Assembly (NCBI RefSeq): GCF_000739635.1 | Contig: NZ_BATQ01000064.1 | Location: 1-64,000, forward strand | Source: Verrucomicrobium sp. BvORR034 | GTDB lineage: Bacteria > Verrucomicrobiota > Verrucomicrobiia > Verrucomicrobiales > Verrucomicrobiaceae | DNA length: 64,000 bases | Direction of reading: 5' to 3' | In this document: piece by piece, positions 8,379 to 16,728 of the stretch | Layout: each line of letters begins with the position of its first letter | Position numbering within the stretch: the stretch's first letter is position 1 | Program-made: the position numbers and the translations under genes | Notes under the pieces: generated by a model | Databases searched by the model: none | The model's input: only the letters and a program-made list of their open reading frames with translations | Told to the model about the DNA's origin: nothing

Positions 8379-8966
8379 TCAAACCTTGCGCTTTACCGTC
8401 TTCCGTACTTCGCGGAATCGCGGGCAGCTCACCAGATGATCGTTCACCATGCCCACGGCTTGCATAAAAGCGTAGCAAATGGTGGAGCCCACGAAGGTGA
8501 AGTCCTTCTTTTGAAGCGCCTTGCTCAAGCGATCACTCACCTCGGTCTTCGCTGGCACTTGGGAAGTTGCCTCGAACTCATTCTGCACCGGCTTGCCGCC
8601 GACGTGATCCCAGAGGAATTCCGAAAACGCATCCAGGCTCCCGTTGAAGTGCACCATAACGGCGCGGGCGTTGCGCACTACGGCGGCCACCTTGAGCTTG
8701 TTGCGCACGATGCCAGGATCCAGCAGGGCGTGGTCAATGTGCTTCTGAGTCCACTTGCTCAGCTTGGCAGGATCAAAGTTCTCAAAAACCCGTCGATAGC
8801 CCTCACGCTTGTGCAGCACGGTCCTCCAGCTCAGCCCGGCCTGGGCTCCTTCCAGGTTGATCATCTCAAACAGGTGATGACCATCCTTCGTCGGTACGCC
8901 CCATTCTTCATCGTGATAGGCCACATAGAGAGGATCATCAGCAGGGCACCAGGGACAGCGGGACAT
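8379..8966 (-). CDS. tag: DNA-3-methyladenine glycosylase I
   Basis: 195 aa, the typical Tag length. Tag excises 3-methyladenine from alkylated DNA at the start of base excision repair. The N-terminal signature is clear: RCPWC, then YHDEEWGVP, with Cys4 and His18 in the positions of the family zinc ligands. The other two ligands are in the C-terminal segment (VNDHLVSC). The middle contains the helix-hairpin-helix-like core with EGAQAGLSW and the conserved GSTICYAFMQAVG segment. A tandem heptamer repeat lies just upstream of its start. It appears monocistronic. Confidence 0.96.
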   Translation of the reverse strand: MSRCPWCPADDPLYVAYHDEEWGVPTKDGHHLFEMINLEGAQAGLSWRTVLHKREGYRRVFENFDPAKLSKWTQKHIDHALLDPGIVRNKLKVAAVVRNARAVMVHFNGSLDAFSEFLWDHVGGKPVQNEFEATSQVPAKTEVSDRLSKALQKKDFTFVGSTICYAFMQAVGMVNDHLVSCPRFREVRKTVKRKV

Positions 8967-8980
8967 GGGGGAGCTAGTTA

Positions 8981-9030
8981 TGAATTATGAATTATGAATG
9001 CGGAATGCGGAATGCGGAATGCGGAATGCG
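8981..9030. repeat. Tandem heptamer repeat (GAATGCG x5 after TGAATTA x2)
   Basis: Two copies of TGAATTA (8981-8994) run into five perfect copies of GAATGCG (8996-9030). The array lies 14 bp upstream of the tag start codon (tag reads leftward), so it sits in the likely tag promoter/leader region. Such arrays can change length by slippage. Confidence 0.9.
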
Positions 9031-9063
9031 GAAACTGAATGCGCAAGTTGGGATAGCATAAGA

Positions 9064-9094
9064 AGGCCTCCTGACAACGAGTGTCAGGAGGCCT
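9064..9094 (-). terminator. Terminator hairpin downstream of the NagB-LmbE gene
   Basis: A perfect 13-bp inverted repeat (AGGCCTCCTGACA / TGTCAGGAGGCCT) with a 5-nt loop lies 31 bp beyond the stop codon of the leftward NagB-LmbE gene. On the minus strand it is followed by TTCTTATG, a weak U-tail, so it may act as a terminator or 3'-end stabiliser. Confidence 0.7.
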
Positions 9095-9124
9095 GGGGAT
9101 GGTTGCGACTGAGAAGGAGGGGAG

Positions 9125-11005
9125 CTAGGCGCGGCGGTTGCGCTGGAAGCTCTCCATGGCTTCGTAGTTGGCGAGGCCGAGGGAGTCGTACTGCTCTGCG
9201 GTGGACTGGTTGCTGCGCACGACGTCCTTCTCGATGGTGGTCAGCGACTGGTATCGTGTGTGGGAGCGGGCCTTGCGCTCGAGCTGGTTGGGGCTCATGG
9301 GCATGGCCATGTCGATCTCCCAGGGTTCGAGGGCTTTTTCCTTGCCGCGATAGAGCCAGATGGAGCAGGCCGCCGACCAGTCTTCACTTTGGAGCTCCGC
9401 CAGCGCTGCCTCGATGCCCCGGTAGCACAGGGCGGCCACGCTGGAGGGATCTGCCGCATCGCCCGTGGCATAGATCTGGTGAGGCTTGAACTCGCGCAGC
9501 AAGGTCACGATTTGTGCCGTGTCATCATGCGTGGGCTTGAAGCGGCGGTAGCGTCCTGCCTCGTAGAAGGCCAGGTTCAGGAACTGCACTTTCTCTGGCG
9601 GCAGGCCCAAGGCGTGGGCCGCATCGCGAAGTTCTCCACGCAGGATCAGGCTCTTGAGCTGGCGGACGGCGGGTGGGTCCTCACCAAAGGGGCCCTTCTC
9701 CTCCAGGAGGCGCAGAATGTGCCGGGCATACTCTGTCTGCTCGCTCCAGCCTTCGGGGGAGGCGGTGGCGAGTTCCTGCAGGATGCTGGCGAACTTGTCC
9801 GCCTCGCTATCGGGCACGCGCAGGTTGCCGCTGGTCATGCTCACGAGGCAGACATCGTGGCCCTGCTCGATGAGACGGTCGATGGTGCCGCCGATGCTGA
9901 CAATGGCGTCCTGTGGCTCAGGGCTGAAGATGAGGGCGCGTTTCGGGTAGGGTTTGGCGCGCTCCGGGCGGAAGGTGTCGTCCGCATTGGGCTTGCCACC
10001 TGGCCAGCCGGAGATGGTGTGCTGGAGCTGGTTGAAGATGCGGATGTTGAGCTGGTAGGCCGGGCCCTGCTCGCTGAGCAGGTCAGAGAGACCGTGCTCG
10101 TTGTAGTCCTCGTCCGTGAGCTTCAGCACGGGGCGCTTGTAGGTGCTGGAGAGCCAGCAGACGGCGCGGCGCGTCTCGCTTGGGGACCACTTCACAGGGC
10201 CCACCAGCCACGGCAGCTTGATGCGCGTGAGCTCGCGGGAAGCCGCTTGGTCGATGAAGAAGCGGGCGGTGTCATGATCCTGCAGGAAGGAGGCGGAGAC
10301 GGCATCCGTGACCGGGCCCTCCACGGCACGCGACACCACGCCAGCCTTGTTTTCACCCCAGGCCATCAGGACGATCTGCTTCGCTCGCAGGATGGTGCCC
10401 ACCCCCATGGTGATGGCAAAGCGGGGCACGTTCTCCTCCCCGCGGAAGTCAGCCGCTGCGTCCTGGCGGGTGATGCGGTCCAGCGTGATGCGGCGTGTCA
10501 GCGACTCGCGGGAGGAGCCGGGTTCGTTGAAGCCGATGTGACCGGTACGGCCGATGCCCAGGATCTGGAAGTCCACGCCGCCGGCGGCGTCGATCATTTC
10601 CTCATACTGGCGGCAGTGCTCGAACACCTGGTCCCCTGGCACGGTGCCGCTGGGCAGGTGGATGTTCTCCTTCGGGATGTCGATGTGATCAAAGAGCTGA
10701 TCACACATGAAGCGGTAGTAGCTCTCCGGGTGGTCGGAGCCCAGGCCGTAGTATTCGTCGAGGTTGAAGGTGATGACGTTCTTGAAGCTGAGGCCCTCCT
10801 CACGGTGCAGGCGGATGAGCTCGCGGTAGAATGGCACCGGGGTGGACCCCGTGGCCAGTCCCAGAATGGCGGGCTTGCCCTCCTTGTTGCGGGCTTCGAT
10901 CAGTTCGCGCACTTCCTTGGCCAGAGAGGCGGCTGCGGCCGATGAGGATTCAAAGATGCTGGTGGGGACTTTTTCGTAGGCTTCGGCAGCGGAGCGTCGG
11001 TTCAT
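9125..11005 (-). CDS. nagB: NagB-like glucosamine-6-phosphate deaminase fused to degenerate LmbE/PIG-L domain
   Basis: 626 aa; single-domain NagB is about 265 aa. Residues 1-265 are NagB-like: LATGSTP phosphate loop (50-56), FNLDEYYGL with Asp83, and GIGRTGHIGFNEPGSS with His156 and Glu161. E. coli NagB has Asp141 in this motif (N-D-G-H); here the position is Thr154. Residues about 350-600 have the LmbE/PIG-L deacetylase fold, but the zinc motif (normally HPDDE/D) reads SPEPQD (361-366) and the later ligand region reads ADPSSVAAL instead of an HxxH-type motif. The second domain is therefore probably structural or regulatory. NagB converts glucosamine-6-P to fructose-6-P and ammonia. The KDPG aldolase gene lies 112 bp upstream on the same strand. 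Confidence 0.88.
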   Translation of the reverse strand: MNRRSAAEAYEKVPTSIFESSSAAAASLAKEVRELIEARNKEGKPAILGLATGSTPVPFYRELIRLHREEGLSFKNVITFNLDEYYGLGSDHPESYYRFMCDQLFDHIDIPKENIHLPSGTVPGDQVFEHCRQYEEMIDAAGGVDFQILGIGRTGHIGFNEPGSSRESLTRRITLDRITRQDAAADFRGEENVPRFAITMGVGTILRAKQIVLMAWGENKAGVVSRAVEGPVTDAVSASFLQDHDTARFFIDQAASRELTRIKLPWLVGPVKWSPSETRRAVCWLSSTYKRPVLKLTDEDYNEHGLSDLLSEQGPAYQLNIRIFNQLQHTISGWPGGKPNADDTFRPERAKPYPKRALIFSPEPQDAIVSIGGTIDRLIEQGHDVCLVSMTSGNLRVPDSEADKFASILQELATASPEGWSEQTEYARHILRLLEEKGPFGEDPPAVRQLKSLILRGELRDAAHALGLPPEKVQFLNLAFYEAGRYRRFKPTHDDTAQIVTLLREFKPHQIYATGDAADPSSVAALCYRGIEAALAELQSEDWSAACSIWLYRGKEKALEPWEIDMAMPMSPNQLERKARSHTRYQSLTTIEKDVVRSNQSTAEQYDSLGLANYEAMESFQRNRRA

Positions 11006-11117
11006 GGTAGTGTGGTGAGGAAAGCAGACTGCAATGGAGGATATGTCTCGAAGCAGGGGAGTGTTACGGAATGAAGAGAACTCTCATCGCAGCAGAGGGG
11101 TCATCGCACCCCGGAGG

Positions 11118-11783
11118 TCATTCGTCGGTGCCCTCCTGGGGCTTCGAGCGGCGGATGAGATCGATGGTGCTGCGGGTGACGATGCAGGCGTCCGTCACGA
11201 TGTCGTAGCGCTCGTTGGCGAGCCACTCCTTCCGGACCATCCACGTGCCACCCACCGCGATCACGGGTTTGAAGCCCAGGTATTCGCCCATGGTTTCCCG
11301 GGTGACTCCGCCGGTGGGAAGGAAGCGCATGTTTGGGAACGGTCCATGCAGAGCTTTGATGACCGTGATGCCGCCATACGCGCTGCTGGGGAAGAACTTC
11401 ACGCACTCCAGCCCCAGCTTTACCGCCAGCATCACCTCTGTGGGCGTGCAGGCTCCGGGGATGATTGGCACGTTCTTGGACTGGCAGTGGCGGATGAGGC
11501 CTTCATCCATGCCGGGTGAAACGATGTACTTCGCCCCGGCGGCGATCGCTTCATCAGCCTGCTCAATGTTTAGAACAGTGCCTGCCCCCAGAAGGATGGA
11601 CTCTTTGAGGCTGGCCATGCGGCGCAACACCTCGAGAGCCACGGGCGTGCGCAGGGTGACCTCGGCACAGGGCAGACCGCCATCGATCAGCGCCTCCGCG
11701 AGGGGTTCAGAGTGCGAAACGTCTGAGAGGACGATCGTAGGGACAACAGCAAGCTTCTCAATTTGGGCGAGAACTTCGTGCAT
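11118..11783 (-). CDS. eda: 2-dehydro-3-deoxy-phosphogluconate (KDPG/KHG) aldolase
   Basis: 221 aa TIM-barrel aldolase. The catalytic glutamate sits in AEVTLRT (Glu41) and the Schiff-base lysine in CVKFFPSS (Lys126). GAGTV, SPGMD, PGACTPTE and the phosphate loop PTGGV are all recognisable. The enzyme cleaves KDPG to pyruvate and glyceraldehyde-3-phosphate in the Entner-Doudoroff or hexuronate pathways. It sits between moeB and the NagB-LmbE gene, all leftward; the 112-bp gap to the NagB-LmbE gene permits cotranscription. No edd or kdgK is in the window. Confidence 0.93.
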   Translation of the reverse strand: MHEVLAQIEKLAVVPTIVLSDVSHSEPLAEALIDGGLPCAEVTLRTPVALEVLRRMASLKESILLGAGTVLNIEQADEAIAAGAKYIVSPGMDEGLIRHCQSKNVPIIPGACTPTEVMLAVKLGLECVKFFPSSAYGGITVIKALHGPFPNMRFLPTGGVTRETMGEYLGFKPVIAVGGTWMVRKEWLANERYDIVTDACIVTRSTIDLIRRSKPQEGTDE

Positions 11784-11950
11784 GATTCAATCGGATGGTA
11801 GATTGCGCCGGACTTGCTTCAACTCGAAGAAAGTTTGGAGTAGATAAAAGTTACAAAATCATCAGATGAAGCGCACGAGCTTTTCCCAAGCACGGTATCG
11901 AATGGCCGTTTGAGCCCAGGTGTGACGCGAAGTTCGGGCGCGGTGATTGC

Positions 11951-11979
11951 AAAAAAGCCCGGAGGCATGGCTTCCGGGC
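11951..11979 (-). terminator. Rho-independent terminator after moeB
   Basis: On the minus strand GCCCGGA pairs with TCCGGGC around a 9-nt loop and is followed by six T residues. It lies 85 bp beyond the moeB stop codon and separates moeB transcription from the aldolase gene. Confidence 0.88.
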
Positions 11980-12063
11980 GGACGGGAGGGGAATCGATGG
12001 CAGACAGGTGAGGACAGGCTCGGGCAGCCAGGAACTGCTGCGGTAGCCGCGCACCTTCCTGCA

Positions 12064-13239
12064 TCAATACGTCGGCACAGTCGAATCAACCTCGTCGCTC
12101 CAGGCTAGGATGCCGCCGGTGACGTTCCACAGATCCTTGTAGCCCTCTTGCTGAAGCAGGCCCAGGGCCTTTGCGCTGCGCATGCCACTGCGGCAGTGGA
12201 TCACCACCTTCTGGTCCTGCGGCACCTCATCCAGACGTTCGGCCAGCTGACCCAGCGGGATGAGGGTGGAGCCGGGAATACGGGCGATCTCGAACTCGTA
12301 GGGTTCACGCACATCCAGCAGGAAGAAGGTCTCCCCGTTGGCCTGCATGGCCTGGAGATCCTTTACGGTGATAGCGGGGACGTCGGGAGTGGTGGGGGAG
12401 CTCATGGTGGGTTGGTTCTGAGAAGGCAGGCCGCAAAAGCCCTGATAGTCGATCGGTTCAGTGATGGTCGGTTGGTCGCCGCAGACCGGGCATTCGGGGT
12501 CGCGCCGGAGGTTAAAGGTGCGGAACTTCATGCTCAGCGTGTCCACATGCAACAGGCGGCCCACGAGGGGCTGGCCGATGCCGGTGATCAGTTTGATCGC
12601 CTCCGTCGCCTGCATAGTGCCGATCAGGCCTGGCAGCACACCAAGCACCCCTCCCTCTGCACAGCTGGGCACCAGCCCAGGAGCGGGTGGCTGTGGGGCC
12701 ATGCAACGGTAGCAGGGGCCGCCCAGGTGCGGGGCGAAGACGCTGCACTGCCCTTCAAACCGCAGGATGGAGCCATACACATTCGGTTTCTTCAGAAAGA
12801 CAGCCACGTCATTGCTGAGGTATCGGGTGGGGAAGTTGTCGGTGCCGTCGATGATCACATCGTAGTCCGCCGCCATCGCCATCGCGTTTTCGCCGGTGAA
12901 AACGGTCCGGTGGAGATCGATTTGCACATGGGGATTGATCTGGTGGAGCCGGTCCCTGGCAGACTCGAGCTTCGGCCGACCCACATCCGCGGTGCCGTGC
13001 AGGATCTGCCGTTGCAGGTTGGACACATCCACCACATCGGCATCTACCAGACCGATCCGCCCCAGCCCGGCCGCCGCCAGGTACATGGCAATGGGGGAGC
13101 CCAATCCGCCAGCGCCGATACAGAGCACCCCACCGGCCTTGAGCCGACGTTGGGCATCGATCCCGAACTCCGGGATGCTCAGATGCCGCGCATATCGGCG
13201 CAACTCATCGGGGGACAGGGCTGGAAGGGGATCAGACAT
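12064..13239 (-). CDS. moeB: MoeB/ThiF-type adenylyltransferase with C-terminal rhodanese domain
   Basis: 391 aa. Residues 1-250 are an E1-like ThiF/MoeB domain: RYARHLSIPEFG, the nucleotide loop GAGGLGSP, DADVVDVSNLQRQILH, the IDGTDNFPTRYL segment, and CYRC with later CPVC as zinc ligands. Residues about 285-390 are a rhodanese domain with active-site loop CRSGMRS. Such fusions adenylate and sulfurate the C-terminal Gly-Gly of MoaD, ThiS or other sulfur carriers for molybdopterin, thiamin or cysteine synthesis. No moaD/thiS partner is nearby, so the acceptor is open. A strong terminator follows. Confidence 0.93.
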   Translation of the reverse strand: MSDPLPALSPDELRRYARHLSIPEFGIDAQRRLKAGGVLCIGAGGLGSPIAMYLAAAGLGRIGLVDADVVDVSNLQRQILHGTADVGRPKLESARDRLHQINPHVQIDLHRTVFTGENAMAMAADYDVIIDGTDNFPTRYLSNDVAVFLKKPNVYGSILRFEGQCSVFAPHLGGPCYRCMAPQPPAPGLVPSCAEGGVLGVLPGLIGTMQATEAIKLITGIGQPLVGRLLHVDTLSMKFRTFNLRRDPECPVCGDQPTITEPIDYQGFCGLPSQNQPTMSSPTTPDVPAITVKDLQAMQANGETFFLLDVREPYEFEIARIPGSTLIPLGQLAERLDEVPQDQKVVIHCRSGMRSAKALGLLQQEGYKDLWNVTGGILAWSDEVDSTVPTY

Positions 13240-13690
13240 GAAGCGGGGCAGCGGGAGAAAGCAGCCGGACAGGCTCGATGGAGGCGGCCGGGTGGGTTCT
13301 CAAGGTACGTCCAGACCGCGGATTGCAACCGGGGAAAATGACTCAGAGGAGGGGAGCAACCTGGGACGGATGGCGAAACGGGACCGCCCCATCAGAGTGC
13401 TGCGACAGTCCCGAAAATCGGTTGGAAACAGGGGGCGGCGTGGCGGAAAAAGTCCGGCGGTTGTTTCCTCCAAAAAAATATTTATAGGCGAGCTGCAGAT
13501 AGCTCCTGAGTGCAAATTTTAAGAAACTAGAAACGCATGCGCTGTTGTAACAAAGAGTTAATCCATGGGATAGATGAAATAGGGGTTATGCTGGCGCTTG
13601 CAAATATTATGGGAAATTACACATGTTCAACGGCTGAGAATGGTGGTTGACTCCATGTACTGGTAAACTGTGTCAAAAAAAGGAGGTGTT
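13240..13690. other. AT-rich intergenic region
   Basis: Upstream of moeB (leftward) and of the small rightward genes. From about 13.45 kb the sequence is visibly richer in A/T than its surroundings, with runs such as CCAAAAAAATATTTATAG. I see no tRNA fold, known riboswitch or IS end. It probably carries divergent promoters, but I cannot point to a convincing -35/-10 pair. Confidence 0.4.
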
Positions 13691-13804
13691 GTGGGGGAAA
13701 TAATGTGTCAACGAAATCTATGGTGTCGAAATAGTTTCCAACTGAAGATTATTGATGGTGAGGGGGTTATGAGAAATTATTCCTCGACGTGTGAGCCAAA
13801 ATGA
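13691..13804 (+). CDS. Possible 37-codon leader ORF, translationally coupled to next gene
   Basis: A strong AGGAGG (13681-13686) precedes a GTG at 13691; an in-frame ATG follows at 13703. The frame runs to a TGA that overlaps the ATG of the next gene (ATGA at 13801-13804), a pattern typical of translational coupling. The peptide is hydrophilic with three cysteines and matches no family known to me. Codon usage is AT-rich and unlike neighbouring genes, so it may be only a leader, or chance. Confidence 0.35.
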   Translation: MGEIMCQRNLWCRNSFQLKIIDGEGVMRNYSSTCEPK

Positions 13805-14118
13805 GGCATTTAGCGCACATGACTTCGAAGCGTGTGCAGATCCCACTGCGGCGGACCGTCAAGCCCAAGGGCTCCTGGCTGATGGCCATCCTTGTACTTG
13901 GTTCGGGGCTGGCGATGGCGACCCTTTCTGTTGGGTTCGGTCTCTGGATGATTCTGGAACTAATAGACGCCAACCGAGCAGGAGTGGCTAACTCGCAGCC
14001 TAAGAAGCAGGAGGTGCGCATGGTGCAAGCCAGTGCACCCAAACCCGATCCTCAGCGGTACGCCAAGACCGCGAGTGTGGATACGATCCGCTTCTCGATT
14101 GAGCAGGGGGTGGAGTAG
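13801..14118 (+). CDS. Small single-pass membrane protein of unknown function
   Basis: 105 aa. One clear transmembrane helix near residues 26-52 (WLMAILVLGSGLAMATLSVG and following) with a basic N-terminal side (RRTVKPKGS), suggesting N-in topology, then a hydrophilic 50-residue tail. An alternative ATG lies at 13819. The start overlaps the stop of the upstream mini-ORF. I do not recognise the family. Confidence 0.55.
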   Translation: MRHLAHMTSKRVQIPLRRTVKPKGSWLMAILVLGSGLAMATLSVGFGLWMILELIDANRAGVANSQPKKQEVRMVQASAPKPDPQRYAKTASVDTIRFSIEQGVE

Positions 14119-14358
14119 TCTCTTTTGAGGGGGTAGGCCGGGCCGCCAAGGCGTGGACCGGTCAAGGCTGCTTTGTCAGCCGGAAATCCGTCAATTCTGA
14201 CGCGTGAGCGGCGGTGCAGGGTGCGTGAGGCACCTCAAGTGGGTGGGGCTGCGGGCAAAAACCAGCGTCCCGGACGGTTAGGTGTCCAAAATACTTGATT
14301 CGACGGCATTGTCTGTCGTATCCCGTCTTTTGCACTTGCCGCTTTCTCACGCTCACTC

Positions 14359-14646
14359 ATGAACACCTGGACGCCTCCTGTGAATGTGAATCTTGTGGAC
14401 CTCGGGTTCATGGATTCGCGAAGCAAGCTTATTGATCTCGCTGCCTTTTTGGATCGTGTGCAGCGGGTTGGGCAGGAGGGGGACTTCCGTGTGGCTGCGC
14501 TGAAGCAGGCCATTCAGCTCCTGGCGGGCGATCAGCCCGAGCGGGCCCGGAACATCTTGTTGAGCTTTAGCGATCCCAGCATGGAGCCGATCCCCAAGGC
14601 TACGACCCAAGGGGCGGTAGGAGCCGTTCCTCCCGCTCTGGGCTGA
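14359..14646 (+). CDS. Conserved-looking small hypothetical protein
   Basis: 95 aa, hydrophilic and mostly helical, with a region like RVAALKQAIQLLAGDQPERA that resembles a short TPR-like helical pair. No signal peptide or metal motif. It is 72 bp upstream of the TatD-like hydrolase gene and on the same strand, so cotranscription is plausible. Function unknown; I call it a gene from its codon use and position. Confidence 0.6.
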   Translation: MNTWTPPVNVNLVDLGFMDSRSKLIDLAAFLDRVQRVGQEGDFRVAALKQAIQLLAGDQPERARNILLSFSDPSMEPIPKATTQGAVGAVPPALG

Positions 14647-14718
14647 GCCCTGCTGGTTTGTTTCGCTCTGTTGCTCCCGCTTCCGTCTTTCGCGTCTGCT
14701 TCTTCTTCCCTACTCAAA

Positions 14719-15522
14719 ATGCCTTACATCGAGCCTCATGGTCACATGGTCAGCCGCACCACGGATGACTACGAAAAGCTGGCTCTGGCCGGGTGTGAAA
14801 CCATCTGTGAGCCTGCTTTCTGGGCGGGGTTTGACCGCGCCAGCGCCCAGGGATTCTACGACTATTTCCGTCAAATCACCGAGTACGAGCCCAAGCGCGC
14901 AGCCCGCTTCGGCATCAAGCACTACACCTGGCTCTGCATCAATCCCAAGGAGTCAGAGGATCTTGAGCTGGCGGATGATGTGCTGGCGCTCATCCCGCAG
15001 TTTTTGGGCAAGCCCAACGTGCTGGGCATCGGTGAGATCGGTCTGAACAAGAACAGCCGCAATGAACTTCAGGTGCTGGAGAAGCACATCCAGATCGCGG
15101 CAGACTACGACCAGCTCATTCTGGTGCACACGCCCCATCTGGAAGACAAGCTCAAGGGCACTCGATTGATTTTGGACGCGCTCAAGAACCACTCCAAGAT
15201 CACGCCAGACCGCGTCATCATTGATCACGTGGAAGAGCACACCATCAACCTCGTGCTGGATCAGGGCTTCTGGGCGGGCATCACCCTGTACCCAGAGAGC
15301 AAGTGCACGCCGCATCGTGCAATTGACATGCTCGAGGCCCACAGCGGCGAGCGCATTTGGATGAACTCAGCGTGTGACTGGGGCATCAGTGATCCCATGG
15401 CCGTGCCCAAAACTATGCTGGAGATGAAGCGCCGTGGCTGGAGCCCGACCGCCATCCAGCGGGTGGCCTATGACAACCCCGTGACCTTCATGAAGCAGAG
15501 CGGGAAATTTCATCTGGACTGA
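14719..15522 (+). CDS. TatD-family metal-dependent hydrolase, EboB-like
   Basis: 267 aa from the ATG at 14719 (an upstream in-frame start at 14671 gives an unlikely Ser/Leu-rich extension). Amidohydrolase-fold motifs: N-terminal EPHGHM, GIGEIGLNK, LVHTPH, VIIDHVEEHT and NSACDWGISDP. Together with TTDDYEKLALAGCETICEPAF at the N-terminus these resemble the TatD-like protein of the ebo metabolite-transport cluster more than nuclease TatD. No other ebo genes (UbiA-like, EboE-type) are in the window. The substrate is unknown. Confidence 0.8.
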   Translation: MPYIEPHGHMVSRTTDDYEKLALAGCETICEPAFWAGFDRASAQGFYDYFRQITEYEPKRAARFGIKHYTWLCINPKESEDLELADDVLALIPQFLGKPNVLGIGEIGLNKNSRNELQVLEKHIQIAADYDQLILVHTPHLEDKLKGTRLILDALKNHSKITPDRVIIDHVEEHTINLVLDQGFWAGITLYPESKCTPHRAIDMLEAHSGERIWMNSACDWGISDPMAVPKTMLEMKRRGWSPTAIQRVAYDNPVTFMKQSGKFHLD

Positions 15523-15628
15523 GTGCCACGTGCGGGTTCCAGGCGGCCGGAGAGGGTGGCTGCACAGTTGATTTGGCGCACAACCGCGTCTAACTAGCTG
15601 ACCGGCTTCTGCCCTTCCACCGCTTCCA

Positions 15629-16465
15629 GTGTCTGCCTCGCCTCCTCCGTCCACCATCGCCCTGATCGCCGGCAACGGCGTCTATCCGGAAACGTTCGTC
15701 CGTGCCGCTCGTAAAGCTGGGGTGGATCGCCTCGTCGTGGCAGGGTTTCTTGATGAGACCCGCCTCGATCTCGAAGAGAGCGTGGATGCCATGGCCTGGT
15801 TCCGGGTGGGGCAGCTCAGCAAGATGATCGCCTTCTTCAAAAAAGAAGGGGTGAAGCACGTGGTGATGGTGGGCCAGATCGCCCCCAAGAATCTGTTCGA
15901 CCTCCGTCCGGACCTGCGCCTGCTGATGATGCTGGCCCGTCTGAAGCGGCGCAATGCCGAGACCCTCTTTGGCGGCATTGCCGATGAGATGAAGAAGGAC
16001 GGTATCGAGTTGCTTCCCGCGACGACGTTTCTGGAGGAGTTCATGCCCACCGCCGGTCATGTGGCGGGGCCCAATCCCAAAAAACGCCGCTGGGAAGACG
16101 CGGAGTACGGCTTCACCATCGCCAAGGCCTCCAGCAAGCTCGACATCGGACAGACCGTCGTGGTGCGCAACGGTACCGTACTCGCCGTCGAGGCCTTCGA
16201 AGGCACGAACGAAGCCATCAAACGTGGTGGCTCCCTGGGTAAGGGCAGTGCCACCATGGTCAAGGTGAGCAAGCCCAACCAGGACATGCGCTTTGACGTC
16301 CCAGTTGTAGGGCCTGACACCATCTCGACCGCCGCCGCCGCAGGAGTGGACGTGATCGCCGTCGAGGCTGGTATGACCTTGATCCTGGATCAAAGCGAAG
16401 TGTTTCGCCGGTGTGCGGAGTTGAAGGTGAGCCTGCTGGCGGTGGGGGAGGCGGGAGGTCGGTGA
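15629..16465 (+). CDS. lpxI: UDP-2,3-diacylglucosamine pyrophosphatase LpxI
   Basis: 278 aa starting at a GTG. LpxI (formerly DUF1009) hydrolyses UDP-2,3-diacylglucosamine to lipid X in lipid A synthesis, replacing LpxH in many bacteria. Visible signatures: IALIAGNGVYP at the N-terminus, VVMVGQIAPKNLFDLRPD, the D/E-rich middle, the GTNEAIKRGG loop, MVKVSKPNQDMRFDVPVVG and GVDVIAVEAGMTLILD. Length fits the family. Other lpx genes are not adjacent, so it may be transcribed alone. A tandem octamer repeat follows the stop codon by 10 bp. Confidence 0.95.
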   Translation: MSASPPPSTIALIAGNGVYPETFVRAARKAGVDRLVVAGFLDETRLDLEESVDAMAWFRVGQLSKMIAFFKKEGVKHVVMVGQIAPKNLFDLRPDLRLLMMLARLKRRNAETLFGGIADEMKKDGIELLPATTFLEEFMPTAGHVAGPNPKKRRWEDAEYGFTIAKASSKLDIGQTVVVRNGTVLAVEAFEGTNEAIKRGGSLGKGSATMVKVSKPNQDMRFDVPVVGPDTISTAAAAGVDVIAVEAGMTLILDQSEVFRRCAELKVSLLAVGEAGGR

Positions 16466-16475
16466 TTCGGTAACT

Positions 16476-16512
16476 CAGTGCGTCAGTGCGTCAGTGCGTC
16501 AGTGCGTCAGTG
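16476..16512. repeat. Tandem octamer repeat (CAGTGCGT x4)
   Basis: Four perfect CAGTGCGT units plus a partial fifth (CAGTG) begin 10 bp after the lpxI stop codon. The array is not palindromic, so it is not a terminator; it is a simple microsatellite-type repeat. Confidence 0.9.
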
Positions 16513-16728
16513 AAGGGTTCGAGGAGTTTTTCATGGAAGTGTTGCAATCTGAGGTGTCATCCTAGGAGTCTTCGATATCCAGCGTCTGGATGCGAAGCAT
16601 CTTTGGAGTGCGTGCGGGAACCGCCGCTTTGGCGGCACTTGTGATGGGCTAGAACCCTTCGCCATCCAGCAGAGTCTGGCGTGTTCGCCGCAGGGCTCCG
16701 GCGCTCGTCCGACACAGGACTCCTCAAA

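Noticed and set aside
7939-8478. 179-residue minus-strand frame across repeat copy 2
   Set aside because: It shares the peptide word VDELPASLRWVG with the frame at 26088-26873 only because both cross the same DNA repeat; the similarity is in DNA, not protein.
9260-10945. 561-residue open frame on the plus strand
   Set aside because: Antisense to the NagB-LmbE gene, which carries clear NagB motifs; the plus-strand product has no recognisable domain.
13240-13690. Possible riboswitch or small RNA in the AT-rich region
   Set aside because: No recognisable conserved core or strong secondary structure; only composition is unusual.
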